Shown: positions 39,006 through 50,183, numbered from the stretch's first letter. The stretch is 64,000 nucleotides of DNA from an uncultured bacterium (GCA_938036315.1 CALHPK010000002.1:1-64000), one strand, 5' to 3'. A program made the numbers and translations. Notes: generated from the sequence alone by a model not told the origin.

Positions 39006-39898
39006 TGCAGAAGGTCTTCGATTTTTACGATTTCTCCGATTTTGGGGATTAAAGTTCTAACTTTGTACTTTTCAGCACATTCTTTCATATACTCTATAGA
39101 TTCTCTGGGTGTATCTAATCCTTGCTTGAAAGTCCCATAGTGCATAGGAATCATAATCTTTGCTCCGATCTCAGCTGATATGATTACTGCTTCGCATGGC
39201 GAGATGTGATTCCTTTTCATAAACCATCTGGGTTTCCAGGCACCAATTGGCATCAAGGCAACATCCGGTTCAATCCTTGGAAGCTTTATATACGCTGTGT
39301 CCCCTCCAAAAAATATTTTTAGATTATTTATTTCAACAAGATAAGCATTCCACTTAGAAAGGTTCCAATCGAAAAGGTTCCTCCCAGAGAAGTGTTTTAC
39401 TTTAAAAGAAGATATTTTTGCAGACTTTACTCTATATTGCTCACCCCAGATAATTTCCTTAGTATTAGCCTTTATGTCTTTGAGATATATAGATGCCTTT
39501 TCAGGAACAAAAATGTATGGAATTTTTCCTTCCACTATAGATTTTTGACTGAGAAATGAAAGTGAAAAAATATCCATATGGTCATAGTGGTTGTGACTTA
39601 TTAATATGAAATCTGGAGCTATTAATTTTTCTTTCTCTATAGGAAGCTGAGTCTGCCTCTTGACTATTACAATCTTTTCGGAAATAACAGGGTCGGTATA
39701 GAAGGTGAGTCCTTCTACCTTTACGATAAAGGTTGAATGTCCAAGCCAGACTAAAAAATTATCTTCCGGCAGGTCGCTTATTTTAACAACCTCAGGCGCT
39801 TCAAATTCGACTTTCTCCACTATCCTATATATAGCCACTACGCAACTGATTAGAAAAATAGAAAGTATTGTAATGATAGTATAATAAAGCATCTTCAT
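39002..39898 (-). CDS. MBL-fold hydrolase (UlaG/NAPE-PLD-like)
   Basis: VWLGHSTFIVKVEGLTFYTDPVIS, ISHNHYDHMD, FFGGDTAY, PMHYGTFK. Confidence 0.9.
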   Translation of the reverse strand: MKMLYYTIITILSIFLISCVVAIYRIVEKVEFEAPEVVKISDLPEDNFLVWLGHSTFIVKVEGLTFYTDPVISEKIVIVKRQTQLPIEKEKLIAPDFILISHNHYDHMDIFSLSFLSQKSIVEGKIPYIFVPEKASIYLKDIKANTKEIIWGEQYRVKSAKISSFKVKHFSGRNLFDWNLSKWNAYLVEINNLKIFFGGDTAYIKLPRIEPDVALMPIGAWKPRWFMKRNHISPCEAVIISAEIGAKIMIPMHYGTFKQGLDTPRESIEYMKECAEKYKVRTLIPKIGEIVKIEDLLH

Positions 39899-39938
39899 CC
39901 CAATCCCAAAATATCTACGAAAATTTAAAATAATTTAT

Positions 39939-41213
39939 ATGAAAAAACGCAAAATTGCAGAATTCAAAGGTGTAAAAAATATACATTTCACATTGGCGGT
40001 TTTAACAGTAATTTTTCTGTTGTGTAAAGATGAGAAAAAAACGAGCGTATCAATTGATAATTTCTGTGCGAAGTTTGCGGAGGCTATTGACAACCTCAGC
40101 CTTAAGATGTTTTCCTGTACTGGAAGTAGCCTGCTAAATCCCAAGGAATATAGAAGAAGATGCGAGATACTGATTGGGAATGCAGAGAAAGTTATAGAGA
40201 AGCGAAAAAGTGTAAGTTTTAATAGCAAAAATGCAGAATTGGTTATAGGTGAGCTTATTGCCTTAAGTAATGAAAAGTGTGAAAATCTGATAAAATTGCA
40301 GACACTCAAGAGATTTTCTTCTATAGTATACGTAGCAGAGAAAAAGATACTTGAAGGGAAACTCAATGAAAATGACAAGTGCTTCTTTAACTTTGAATGT
40401 CAAAGTGGGTTATGCGGAGGGAGGAGCTGTCCTGGGATCTGTATCTCACCTGTTGGCGAAGGAGAAAAATGCTATCCGGATGCAAGCGACTCTGATTTGG
40501 GGGAAATCAAACCATGTAGAGAGGGACTTGTTTGTTATAAAGATTCTTGCACAAGGTCGGGGTCAGCTGGGGCTCCGTGTGCTCTTGATATACATTGCGA
40601 AGATGAGTTTATATGCGTCAAGGGAATTTGTCAGAAACCTACACCAGCTGGGGCTTATTGTGAGTCGGATACCCCTTGTGAATACTTATATAGATGCAAT
40701 TTTGAGCAAAAACTTTGTGTGAATATAAAGTATGCAAAGGAAGGAGAATCCTGCGGTGATTTCGGGAACGAGATTGTACTCTGTGATTTTTCCAAGAATT
40801 ATTGTTCAGAGAAAAAAACGTGTGAACCCCTGCCCAAGGAAGGACAAGATTGTGTAATCCCTGGGATAGCTACTCCACGAATCTCAGAAAGACAGATTTT
40901 AGGTCTATTTAGATATTCCCAATGCCAGAAGGGGTTATATTGCGCTCCAGATAGAAAGTGTCGGAAACTCCCTCAAGAAGGTGAAAACTGCAATCTAATC
41001 TGTGCGGAAGGATTAACATGTATTGCTGGGAAGTGCCAAAAAGTAAAAAATGTTGGTGAAGTTTGTATATATGATGAGCAATGTATAACTTCTAAGTGTT
41101 ATAATGGTATTTGTAAATCAGATCTGAAAAGTGAAGGAGAAAGCTGCGAATCCGATAAAGAGTGTCAGAACTTTAACTGTAAAGGGAAACTCTGCTGTTC
41201 CCCAATTTTATAG
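39939..41213 (+). CDS. Exported cysteine-rich repeat protein (Dickkopf-N-like modules)
   Basis: Single hydrophobic N-terminal segment; repeated G-E-x-C...C...L-x-C...C-x2-x-C modules over residues about 140-424. Confidence 0.7.
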   Translation: MKKRKIAEFKGVKNIHFTLAVLTVIFLLCKDEKKTSVSIDNFCAKFAEAIDNLSLKMFSCTGSSLLNPKEYRRRCEILIGNAEKVIEKRKSVSFNSKNAELVIGELIALSNEKCENLIKLQTLKRFSSIVYVAEKKILEGKLNENDKCFFNFECQSGLCGGRSCPGICISPVGEGEKCYPDASDSDLGEIKPCREGLVCYKDSCTRSGSAGAPCALDIHCEDEFICVKGICQKPTPAGAYCESDTPCEYLYRCNFEQKLCVNIKYAKEGESCGDFGNEIVLCDFSKNYCSEKKTCEPLPKEGQDCVIPGIATPRISERQILGLFRYSQCQKGLYCAPDRKCRKLPQEGENCNLICAEGLTCIAGKCQKVKNVGEVCIYDEQCITSKCYNGICKSDLKSEGESCESDKECQNFNCKGKLCCSPIL

Positions 41214-41272
41214 TAATTAATAATACTAAACCTTTACATACCAAATCTAATCTACAAGATATCAAGATCTAA

Positions 41273-42880
41273 TCAATCAATTTTGATATATCCTTTCAAC
41301 CTGTTTCTATAGTAAAGAAGTAAGGGTGGATTGACTATTACAGCTTTTCTCCCTACTGTACGGAAGGGTGGGGTAGTGTGAAATTTAGAAAAAACTTTCG
41401 AAGCGGTGTCAAGTATACTCCTTGGGGTCTTCTGCAGAACTTTATCGTGAATATAAATTTTCCCCTCCCTGAATAGTTCAGTGAATTTGTTTCTTGCTAT
41501 ATCAAGATTTTTCAGTACACTATGAAGATCTAATTCGAGCCCATCTATAAGCTCTAAAGCTCTTATTTCGTCACTTTCTCCTACCTTCTTCAGAGCCATC
41601 TCAAAAATTGTCAAAGCCGATAAATTTGTGGAAAGAACCGTATTATTTTTCCTATATGTTTCAATAACTTTTTTCATAAGCTCTTTTGTGAATTCTTCAT
41701 CTCGCTGTGGGTCGTGTTCTGGTTTCCCATCTTTTATAACATATCTTGAAGGTTCTATCACTCTCCCGTGCGGATCAAGAGAATTTCCCTCATCATCTAC
41801 GTGATTTCCAAAGGGATCGAAAGCATCGGTTATCCTGACAATACATTTCATATCAAGGCTTACAAATCTTTTTATGAATTTGAAAACTCGCCCTATCATA
41901 AATGCTTCGTCTGAGTATGAGATCCAATCTTCTTTTGTGGCATCTTCAAGATATTGTTTTATAAGGCTTTCCGCCTCAAGCGTAACCTGATATGTGATTG
42001 TTGCTGGCACGATATAGATATTTGGTCTGGGATTACCGCTTTGCAGATTGTTTATGAATGACTTTATACCACATCCTAAAAGCCCCATTTTTAATTTCTG
42101 AGCAATCTCTCCGGATCTTGATCTAGTTCCTTCTGGGAAAAATATATGATCATACCCCCTCTCTAGTGTTGCGCAAACATAATTTTTCAGAGTATTGAGG
42201 TAAAATTGATGTTTTCTGCTCCTATCAACTTTATATGCCCCAAGGTTTCTCATGAAAAAGCCTAAGATTGGGTTCGCAAAGAGATTAAGCCCAGCTCCAT
42301 AAAGAAAGGGGGGAAGCCCTAATTTATAAACAATATACCCAATAAGAGGAGAATCAAGATGGCTCACATGTGTTGGAACAAGTATTACGGTACCTTTTTT
42401 AGCCAAGTTAATTACCTTTGTAGTGTTCCCAGCAAGAATAATGTAGTTATCTATATTCGGGAGGTAAGGGAAGTAACTTATGAGGCTTGAGGGAGTAATG
42501 CTTGCAAGAAGAAAAGACATCCCTCGGGGAACAACTACTGTTGCTATTGAATATATGAATTCTGAGAAATTTCCTTGTATTTCATCAAGATACATCTCTG
42601 CAATTTTCTTCAAGATAAACCTTCTTTCTGTATCTGATAATCCATGAAGCTTTTTCTTGAGAGGTTTAAGAAATTTAAGGTATCCAGATGCGAGCGCAGG
42701 ATTATCCCCTTTTTTCCATCTATTTATTTCGGCAGAGACTGTTTCGTTGAGTAGTGTTCTCATATATGAGTCGTCTTCTTTTATGTTCAGAAACACATCA
42801 TAAAGTACCCTTGAGGTTACATCAGCTTTTATTTCCTCTCTCTCTTTTTTGTCGGGAAGATATCTTCTGTAGATTCCCAT
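41273..42880 (-). CDS. PlsB/PlsC-type acyltransferase
   Basis: VPTHVSHLDSPLIGYI (HxxxxD-like), NLGAYKVDR, IFFPEGTRSRSGE. Confidence 0.88.
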   Translation of the reverse strand: MGIYRRYLPDKKEREEIKADVTSRVLYDVFLNIKEDDSYMRTLLNETVSAEINRWKKGDNPALASGYLKFLKPLKKKLHGLSDTERRFILKKIAEMYLDEIQGNFSEFIYSIATVVVPRGMSFLLASITPSSLISYFPYLPNIDNYIILAGNTTKVINLAKKGTVILVPTHVSHLDSPLIGYIVYKLGLPPFLYGAGLNLFANPILGFFMRNLGAYKVDRSRKHQFYLNTLKNYVCATLERGYDHIFFPEGTRSRSGEIAQKLKMGLLGCGIKSFINNLQSGNPRPNIYIVPATITYQVTLEAESLIKQYLEDATKEDWISYSDEAFMIGRVFKFIKRFVSLDMKCIVRITDAFDPFGNHVDDEGNSLDPHGRVIEPSRYVIKDGKPEHDPQRDEEFTKELMKKVIETYRKNNTVLSTNLSALTIFEMALKKVGESDEIRALELIDGLELDLHSVLKNLDIARNKFTELFREGKIYIHDKVLQKTPRSILDTASKVFSKFHTTPPFRTVGRKAVIVNPPLLLYYRNRLKGYIKID

Positions 42881-43057
42881 AATATAACTTTAATTATCCC
42901 AGAGAAAGTTTGCTTTTTATCAGATCTGCAGTTACTAAGTTTCGAGGGTGGTTGGCAAAAAGATTGAAAAAGTGTAAAAAGGAGAATTTTTAATAAATTT
43001 AGTCAAAAAGCTGAAATTTAGTAAACTTGATAAGAAATATATGTAAACTTAGTTAAA

Positions 43058-44020
43058 ATGATAAGAGTTGGAATAATTGGGTTGGGGTTTGCCGGGAAAA
43101 TCCACATAGAAAAATTATCCGACATTCCTTATGTTTGTATAAATGCTTTATGTGATATTGATAGCGAGAAAATTGAGATCGCTAAAGATTTTCTATCAAA
43201 ACTTGGAGCTAAGAGGAATGTATTCTCATCACGCGATTTTACTGAAATAATGCCGCACTGCGATGTTGTTTTTATAGCAACTCCAGCAAAGACACATTAT
43301 CATATTCTCAAAGAAGCTATAGAGGCCAGAAAGCATGTTTTTGTCGAAAAACCGCTTACAACAAAGTATAAAGAAGGAGAAGAAATTTTCAATCTCGCAC
43401 AAGAAAAGGGAGTAGTAGTGCAGGTTGGACATGTAGAGAGGTTCAATGATGCTTTCATTTTTGGGAAGCAGTACGTCAGTCTTCCCGGATATATCAAAGG
43501 AGAAAGGTTGAGCCAGTTTCCCGGGAGAGGTACTGATATAGATGTGATATTTGATCTGATGATCCACGATATTGACGCAGTGGTCGGGTTCCTTAATGGG
43601 AATGCAGTTGTAGATTCTGTTGAGACTATGGGCATTCCTGTAATTACCGATAAGCCCGATATAGCTATGGCCAGAATAAGGTTCTCATCAGGATGTATAG
43701 CAGATCTGACAGCGTCACGTGTCTCTTACAGAAAATTCAGAAAAATGAGAATCTTCCAGCCGGGAGTTTACATATCTATTGACTTTCTTGAAAGGAGGGT
43801 CGAAATATATCGTAAAGAGAGGGAAAATGGAAAATTTGAAATAAAGGCTACTATAAAAAGTTTCGAGAATTCAGACCCGATGAAAATGGAAGTGACTTCA
43901 TTTATAAGCAGTGTTGTTGAGGGAAAACCATTTGATTTGTCTGAAGCAATGAAATCAGTTTTTATAGCAGAGAAAGTAAGAGAATCGCTTTTTTTTATGC
44001 CTGAAGGACCTATGGGATAG
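43058..44020 (+). CDS. Gfo/Idh/MocA family oxidoreductase
   Basis: GIIGLGFAGKIHIEKL, VFIATPAKTHYHILKEAIEARKHVFVEKPLTT, QVGHVERFND. Confidence 0.93.
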   Translation: MIRVGIIGLGFAGKIHIEKLSDIPYVCINALCDIDSEKIEIAKDFLSKLGAKRNVFSSRDFTEIMPHCDVVFIATPAKTHYHILKEAIEARKHVFVEKPLTTKYKEGEEIFNLAQEKGVVVQVGHVERFNDAFIFGKQYVSLPGYIKGERLSQFPGRGTDIDVIFDLMIHDIDAVVGFLNGNAVVDSVETMGIPVITDKPDIAMARIRFSSGCIADLTASRVSYRKFRKMRIFQPGVYISIDFLERRVEIYRKERENGKFEIKATIKSFENSDPMKMEVTSFISSVVEGKPFDLSEAMKSVFIAEKVRESLFFMPEGPMG

Positions 44021-44036
44021 CTTTTACGCTTTTACG
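44021..44036. repeat. 2 x 8 bp tandem repeat CTTTTACG
   Basis: Read directly. Confidence 0.85.
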
Positions 44037-44097
44037 CAGATATTACCGATGAGATTTTTTAGATTTTTCAACCGGTGGGCTATCTTATTGCTCAGTG

Positions 44098-44706
44098 CTA
44101 AGAGTTCCTGTTTGGTCTGAGTCCTTCCATAATCATTTGGGAAAACATCCTAGCTATTTCCTGTGGTGAGAACTCTTTTTGTGGGGAGAACCAATGAAAC
44201 ACCCAGTTTACCATACCAAAAATAGCTAAAGCGATTATCTTAGGACTTATATCTTTTCTTATTGCTCCACTTTTTTGCCCCTCCTCTATCACGTTTCTCA
44301 GGATAGCCTCGTAGTTTTTTCTGAGCTTTAGAATTTTTTTCTTCCATTTTTTAGGTAGGGCTCTGTATTCATTGAAGAAAACCGCGGCTCTATCCAGATT
44401 AGATGTAAGAACGTTTATGTGATTGCCGATAAACAATTTTAGCTTTTCATCTGGCTGTATATCTTTTCTCATCAATGAGTTCACTGTGCGAAGGAAGAGT
44501 TTAGACTCTTTATCGATAAGGTGGTATAATATTTCATCTTTGCTTTTTACCCAGTAATATATTGCTCCTTTTTCTAAACCGAGCTTGTCTGATATATCTT
44601 GTATAGAGGTGGCTTCAAAGCCCTTTTTGCTGAAAAGCTTAGCAGCAACATCAAGGATCTCTCTTAACCTATCTTTATATCTCCTTACTTTTTTTCCCCT
44701 CTTCAT
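44098..44706 (-). CDS. TetR/AcrR family transcriptional regulator
   Basis: ILDVAAKLFSKKGFEATSIQDISDKLGLEKGAIYYWVKSKDEILYHLI. Confidence 0.93.
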   Translation of the reverse strand: MKRGKKVRRYKDRLREILDVAAKLFSKKGFEATSIQDISDKLGLEKGAIYYWVKSKDEILYHLIDKESKLFLRTVNSLMRKDIQPDEKLKLFIGNHINVLTSNLDRAAVFFNEYRALPKKWKKKILKLRKNYEAILRNVIEEGQKSGAIRKDISPKIIALAIFGMVNWVFHWFSPQKEFSPQEIARMFSQMIMEGLRPNRNS

Positions 44707-44737
44707 CTGATTTTACAATGTCTTTTAAATATAAATT

Positions 44738-45667
44738 TTGGAATTTTCGGAAAATTTCATCTTTCAAATAGGAATAGTTTACTTTAGTAGATTTGATGAG
44801 ATTTTTAAAAGATTTATGCTTTATGTACAGAAAGAGGTAAAAAGTTTATTGACAAAAAGGGAAGCGGCGGACATATCAGATATAGATCATTACGAAGAGT
44901 CGAATGAAGATATAAAGATTCAAGTTGTCAATCTTAATTTTTTTTATGGAACAAAGCAGGCGATAAAGAACGTAAATGTTGATATATACCGAAACAGAAT
45001 AACTGCAATAATGGGACCATCAGGATGTGGTAAGACAACCTTCTTAAGATGCATCAATAGAATGCACGACTTTTACAAAGATATAAGATATGATGGCTCG
45101 ATATACCTTTATCCAGAGAAAATAAATATAATAGATAAAAAAGTGGACCCTATACAGATCAGGATGAGGTTCGGAATGGTCTTTCAGAAACCAAATCCAT
45201 TTCCTAAATCCATATATGAAAATGTAGCTTATGGGCTGAGAATAAGGGGAGTGAAAGATAAAAATGTATTAGATGAGAAAGTTGAGGAGGCTCTGCGGAA
45301 CACAGCCCTGTGGGAGGAAGTTAAAGATAGATTGCATGAAAACGCATATACTCTCTCAGGTGGACAACAACAGCGCCTTTGCTTAGCAAGAGCAATAGCT
45401 GTTGATCCAGATATACTTTTGCTCGATGAGCCTACCTCTGCTTTAGATCCAATATCAACCGCAAAAATAGAAGAGCTACTCCTACAGCTGAAAAATAAAT
45501 TGACAATCATCATCGTAACACACAGCATCCATCAAGCTTCCAGAGTCTCAGATTATACAATGTTTATGTACTTCGGAGAATTAATAGAATATGATAGAAC
45601 TCAAAAAATATTTATCAATCCATCTCATAAACTCACAGAAAAGTTTATCTCCGGAGCATTCGGTTAA
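44738..45667 (+). CDS. pstB: Phosphate ABC transporter ATP-binding protein PstB (orphan, N-terminal extension; start may be ATG near 44819)
   Basis: [70 protein letters not shown]. Confidence 0.93.
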   Translation: MEFSENFIFQIGIVYFSRFDEIFKRFMLYVQKEVKSLLTKREAADISDIDHYEESNEDIKIQVVNLNFFYGTKQAIKNVNVDIYRNRITAIMGPSGCGKTTFLRCINRMHDFYKDIRYDGSIYLYPEKINIIDKKVDPIQIRMRFGMVFQKPNPFPKSIYENVAYGLRIRGVKDKNVLDEKVEEALRNTALWEEVKDRLHENAYTLSGGQQQRLCLARAIAVDPDILLLDEPTSALDPISTAKIEELLLQLKNKLTIIIVTHSIHQASRVSDYTMFMYFGELIEYDRTQKIFINPSHKLTEKFISGAFG

Positions 45668-45692
45668 ACTTAGCATAACCTAAAAGCATCAT

Positions 45693-45719
45693 TAATCTAA
45701 AAACAGTAATCTAAAAACA
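45693..45719. repeat. Two-copy direct repeat TAATCTAAAAACA (45693, 45707)
   Basis: Read directly. Confidence 0.85.
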
Positions 45720-45895
45720 ATTAGTAAATAAAGAAAGAAAGAAAATGATAATCAATAGAAATAGTAATCAATAATGAAGAAGATAGATAAATAAAGTATA
45801 TCACGAATAAGTTAAGTAATAATAAAAAATATCAACAAAGAGAGTAAACGATAATAACTGAATAAATGATAGAGGTTAAGTAAAGATAAAGGAAA

Positions 45896-46786
45896 ATGAT
45901 AAAGGGGAACAAGAATAAGGATAAGGAAAGAGAATTCGATATTGATGAGCTTGTAAAAAGGGTTGCCTCCGGTGTTATGTTGGGAGGGTTAGCCCTTGCT
46001 GTATCAATATGGGGAGGATTCCCTTTCACTCTTTTTGTTGCTATATTCGTTTTGTTAGGATCAATTGAGATTTACAACCTTCTGGAAATGAAGGGGGAAA
46101 CTCCTTACAGAGAAGTAGGAATATTGATCTCATGTCTTCTCCCTTTTGCGGCTTATTTTTTTCATCCGGAGATTCTTTTTGGTCTATTGTCATTTTCCAT
46201 TATAGCCATCTTTATGGTTCAGATAATATCTCGGGAATACAAAGGAGCAATAGAGAAAGTTCTTATGACTTTTTTTGGAATAGTATATATTGGATGGCTT
46301 GGCGGAGCTCACGCTATTATGCTCAGAAATATATCAAGGGAAGTAGGAGAGCAAAATTTTGCAAAGATTGAAACTGGTCTCTTCTTTTTTATATTTACAG
46401 TCGCTTCAACCGTAGCAGGTGATATAGGTGCTTATTTTGCCGGTAAGAAATTTGGAAAAATTAAGATTGCAGAAAAAATATCTCCTGGAAAAACTCTGGA
46501 AGGATTTATCGGTGGGCTTGCATTTGGAGTAGCTATTGCTGTTATCCTTAGATTGATTTTCGCTCCCAAAGGTGGTATATTCACTTATGCAGTTTTAGGA
46601 GCTGTGATTGTTCTTGTAGGACTTATAGGAGATTTGGCAGAATCCGCACTAAAAAGAGATGTTCATATTAAGGATTCAGGTTTCCTGATCCCAGGCCATG
46701 GCGGAGTTCTCGATAGAGTAGATAGCGTAATTTTTTCAGTCCCTACAGTTTACTACATCTCAAAATACCTGATAAGAACACTATAG
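45896..46786 (+). CDS. cdsA: Phosphatidate cytidylyltransferase
   Basis: AGDIGAYFAGKKFGKIKIAEKISPGKTLEGFIGGL; S-x27-P signature KRDVHIKDSGFLIPGHGGVLDRVDS. Confidence 0.94.
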   Translation: MIKGNKNKDKEREFDIDELVKRVASGVMLGGLALAVSIWGGFPFTLFVAIFVLLGSIEIYNLLEMKGETPYREVGILISCLLPFAAYFFHPEILFGLLSFSIIAIFMVQIISREYKGAIEKVLMTFFGIVYIGWLGGAHAIMLRNISREVGEQNFAKIETGLFFFIFTVASTVAGDIGAYFAGKKFGKIKIAEKISPGKTLEGFIGGLAFGVAIAVILRLIFAPKGGIFTYAVLGAVIVLVGLIGDLAESALKRDVHIKDSGFLIPGHGGVLDRVDSVIFSVPTVYYISKYLIRTL

Positions 46787-46860
46787 AGTATGAATTTTAT
46801 GATCTACACGCTGTATTTTTTATTTTCACATTCGTTCTTACTTATTCATACTTGCAATTT

Positions 46861-48093
46861 CTATGTTCCCTCCTCCCAGGATGATAAATATTTTATCTGT
46901 TCTGGGGTGAGTTTTTCTATCTTTATATTCATAGTTTTGAGTTTGAGTTCTGCAACGTATGAGTCTATCTCGGGTGGTACTTTGTAGACCCTCTTCTCTA
47001 ATTTTTCCCAGTTTTCGGCAATGAATTTCACTGAAAGTGCCTGGTTTGCAAAGGACATATCCATAACCGCAGAGGGATGTCCCTCCGCAGATGCAAGATT
47101 TACAAGTCTCCCACCTGCCAGCAGATATATCCTTTTCCCATTTATCAAAAATTCTTCGACAAATGGTCTTATCTCTCTTGATGGGAATAATTCCCTCATT
47201 TTTGCTACTTCTATCTCGACATCAAAATGTCCAGAATTTGCAAGTATAGCTCCATCTTTCATCTTCATTATATTCTCAATCTTTATCACAGATTTGTTAC
47301 CAGTAACAGTTACAAATATATCACCTTTTTCGCTTGCAGAATCCATATCGGTCACCTCAAATCCGTCCATTACTGCTTCAAGGGCTCTTATTGGGTCGAC
47401 TTCAACTACTATAACATGGGCTCCCATACCTTTAGCCCTCATTGCAACTCCTTTACCACACATTCCGTATCCAGCTACGACAAATTTTTTGCCGGCTAGC
47501 AGTATATTAGTCGCTCGTAGAATTCCGTCTATTGTACTTTGCCCAGTTCCATATCTATTATCAAAAAGATGTTTAGTTTGGGCATCGTTAACAGCTATTA
47601 CTGGGAACTTTAGAACGCCTGCCTTTTCCATAGCCTTAAGCCTTATTACTCCTGTTGTAGTCTCTTCAGTTCCTCCCATAACCACTATATTTTTTTTATG
47701 TGCAGTAGAATTCAGATCAGCCCCGTCATCGACTATAATATCTGGTTTTTTATCTAAAACTGCTTCTATGTGCTCATAGTATTTCTGTGTTGACTCACCT
47801 TTTATTGCGTAAACATCGATACCCTCTGATACCAGGTACGCTGATACATCATCTTGAGTTGAAAGAGGATTTGAAGCACAGAGATAAACATCTGCTCCTG
47901 CTGATTTTAGAGTGAGCACTAGGTTAGCTGTTTCGGTTGTGACATGTAGGCAACATCCAATCTTGAGTCCCCTTAATACCTTACTTTTTTCGAAGTCTTC
48001 TTTTATTAGTCTTAGAACTGGCATTTGACCTGATGCCCATTCAACCCTTCTTTTCCCCAAATCCTTAAGTCCCATATCTTTTATATCCGGCAT
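46861..48093 (-). CDS. ahcY: Adenosylhomocysteinase
   Basis: [56 protein letters not shown]. Confidence 0.95.
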   Translation of the reverse strand: MPDIKDMGLKDLGKRRVEWASGQMPVLRLIKEDFEKSKVLRGLKIGCCLHVTTETANLVLTLKSAGADVYLCASNPLSTQDDVSAYLVSEGIDVYAIKGESTQKYYEHIEAVLDKKPDIIVDDGADLNSTAHKKNIVVMGGTEETTTGVIRLKAMEKAGVLKFPVIAVNDAQTKHLFDNRYGTGQSTIDGILRATNILLAGKKFVVAGYGMCGKGVAMRAKGMGAHVIVVEVDPIRALEAVMDGFEVTDMDSASEKGDIFVTVTGNKSVIKIENIMKMKDGAILANSGHFDVEIEVAKMRELFPSREIRPFVEEFLINGKRIYLLAGGRLVNLASAEGHPSAVMDMSFANQALSVKFIAENWEKLEKRVYKVPPEIDSYVAELKLKTMNIKIEKLTPEQIKYLSSWEEGT

Positions 48094-48310
48094 ACCTCAG
48101 CATACCTCCTTTTTATCAGTTTAAAACTTTTACAAAATAGAGTGAATTACAAAATAAAACAGATTTACAAGATCATATAGATATAGATATAGATAAGCAA
48201 CCTTAGCGCATATTTAGTGTATTTTAGTGTATAAGTATAAATTATACAGAACCTACGACTGGATTTAGAGTATAGCCAGATAAGAAAGGGTGCTTACAAT
48301 GAAGGGAGTT

Positions 48311-49966
48311 TTACAAAGTTATTGGAACAATAAGAAGTTTGACCACAAGCTTATCTTCTGTTAGTGAAGGGAAAAGTATAAAAGCTGATGTTTGCCTTCT
48401 TGATAGAGTAATTTTGGGGTTTGTCCCAGAAATTGAGCCAGTCGTCTTAGGGATGGAAATCCATGTGCTGTAAAGTGGAATAGAAACTTTAAGATCCGCA
48501 GTAAAGGGAGAAAAGTAGGCAATAACCGGCATCCCGTCATCTGTGACTGCCAAAGAAACACCTGCTGTTCCTTGCTGATATATCCCTTTCCCCCCTCCGT
48601 CAACTCTTACAAACCTTGATGTGAAAATTTCTTCACCGTCCTCACTCCTTATTTTTGATATCATACCATACTCGACTGCTCTGCTAGGTCTTAGATCAAG
48701 GTAATAAGCTATATGGATATTGCCAAATCTATCAGCACCAGCAGATATATGAGATATATTCTCTCTGAACGGATAAGCCTCGTATCTGAACAAGGGGTAG
48801 TAGACCACAGAAACTTCAGTAGGGTAGGATAGGGAGCTATGTAAGTATAGCTCAGATGGAGATTTCACATAATATGTTACTGGGGAGAAGGTATCTTCTG
48901 AAGTTTTTGCATATACTCCCTGTACGATTCTGAATGGTTGTGGGAGAGAAACTTTGAGTAATGCTCCCATTGCAGGAACACATTGGTTTAGCTCGGGGTC
49001 TCGCCTATCATAAGCGATGAATATTCTATCAGATGATTCTAATTTTGTTGTGTAGGTACTGATATCTGATGGCCAGATGGGTTCGGTTTGTTTGAATTCT
49101 ATCCAGAAAGCTCGATTATCTATAGGGTCGTAAAGAGCAATTCCTGTCATCTGAATTCTGTTTCTTGTGAATGAGCTGAGAAAATCAAGCGAAAAGCTCT
49201 CTTTGGATATAAGCGGGTTACAAGATGGGTCAATCTGGTTCTTTAAAGCCTGTTCACTTTGGCCAAAGTAATATATATATCCATATGAAAAATCGCTGTT
49301 TTCTTTTTCATCCACTTGTTGAGAGCAAATTTTAATATCTTTGTTGCGTTCTTCTCCTGGGGTAAAGCTACCTATAACTATTCCTTTCTTTTTGCTATCA
49401 AAGAATACAACCGCAATCTTTTTTGATTGTGGTAAGTATCCTGCTTTGACAAGCGGAATTTCTGTTTCCCATTTTTTTATAACCCTGCATCTCCAGAGCC
49501 CCTGAGAATCTTTGAAGGCTTCCTTCAATAGATAATACTTTGGGACTTTATCTGCAGTGGAAGAGGATAGATATACTATATGAAGTTTATCTCCAACAAA
49601 GAATATGCTTGGGTTTTTTCCAGCTACAAAGTCCTTTATAGTTTCTGGTGGATCAATAGATTCTGACTTCCAGTTCCCATCCAAATCCAGATACAGGTAA
49701 AATAGAGCTCCCTGAAACGTGTCCCATATAGCAACATGTGGGAAATCATTTTCGTCAAGTAAGAAGTCCCACTGTCTAAAATCTGGGAACGAAGGAGATT
49801 TTATTACGTAGATATCTCCGGATTTTAGGTTAAGTGGTAAAACACCTTCTTCGAGCCTGAATCCCTTCCATGATCTTCCGCATTCAACCAGCAGGAAGGA
49901 AATCAAGGTCAAAGTTAATACAGATGTGGGCAATCTGAGTGATTTTATCCTGTATTTTTTCTGCAT
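48311..49966 (-). CDS. Hypothetical lipoprotein, probable repeat/propeller type
   Basis: Signal peptide with lipobox-like FLLVEC; 551 aa; no family recognised. Confidence 0.6.
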   Translation of the reverse strand: MQKKYRIKSLRLPTSVLTLTLISFLLVECGRSWKGFRLEEGVLPLNLKSGDIYVIKSPSFPDFRQWDFLLDENDFPHVAIWDTFQGALFYLYLDLDGNWKSESIDPPETIKDFVAGKNPSIFFVGDKLHIVYLSSSTADKVPKYYLLKEAFKDSQGLWRCRVIKKWETEIPLVKAGYLPQSKKIAVVFFDSKKKGIVIGSFTPGEERNKDIKICSQQVDEKENSDFSYGYIYYFGQSEQALKNQIDPSCNPLISKESFSLDFLSSFTRNRIQMTGIALYDPIDNRAFWIEFKQTEPIWPSDISTYTTKLESSDRIFIAYDRRDPELNQCVPAMGALLKVSLPQPFRIVQGVYAKTSEDTFSPVTYYVKSPSELYLHSSLSYPTEVSVVYYPLFRYEAYPFRENISHISAGADRFGNIHIAYYLDLRPSRAVEYGMISKIRSEDGEEIFTSRFVRVDGGGKGIYQQGTAGVSLAVTDDGMPVIAYFSPFTADLKVSIPLYSTWISIPKTTGSISGTNPKITLSRRQTSAFILFPSLTEDKLVVKLLIVPITL

Positions 49967-50071
49967 AGATAATAATTTAATCTTCTGAATAAATTAGTGA
50001 AAAATTAGCCGATTGCGTAGGGGCTACCACCTGAGGTGTTTTGCAGTTCTGTACTTTACATAATGTCCCTT

Positions 50072-50107
50072 ATCGGAATTAAACCCATTATTCGGAATAA
50101 AACCCAT
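50072..50107. repeat. Imperfect two-copy repeat around CGGAATTAAACCCAT / CGGAATAAAACCCAT
   Basis: Read directly; period 19. Confidence 0.8.
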
Positions 50108-50183
50108 CTCCCCCCTGATTTCTGAGAAAATTTTTTGAAAAAAAACAAAAATATATAAAAAATAATTTAAAACCATAAAAACT

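Noticed and set aside
39935-40378. 147-aa minus-strand ORF
   Set aside because: Shadow ORF antisense to the cysteine-rich protein CDS, Ser/Phe/Leu-rich
40351-40722. 123-aa plus-strand ORF
   Set aside because: Alternate frame inside the cysteine-rich protein CDS; no independent support
47021-47779. 252-aa plus-strand ORF
   Set aside because: Antisense to ahcY, low-complexity S/T/I/P composition typical of shadow ORFs
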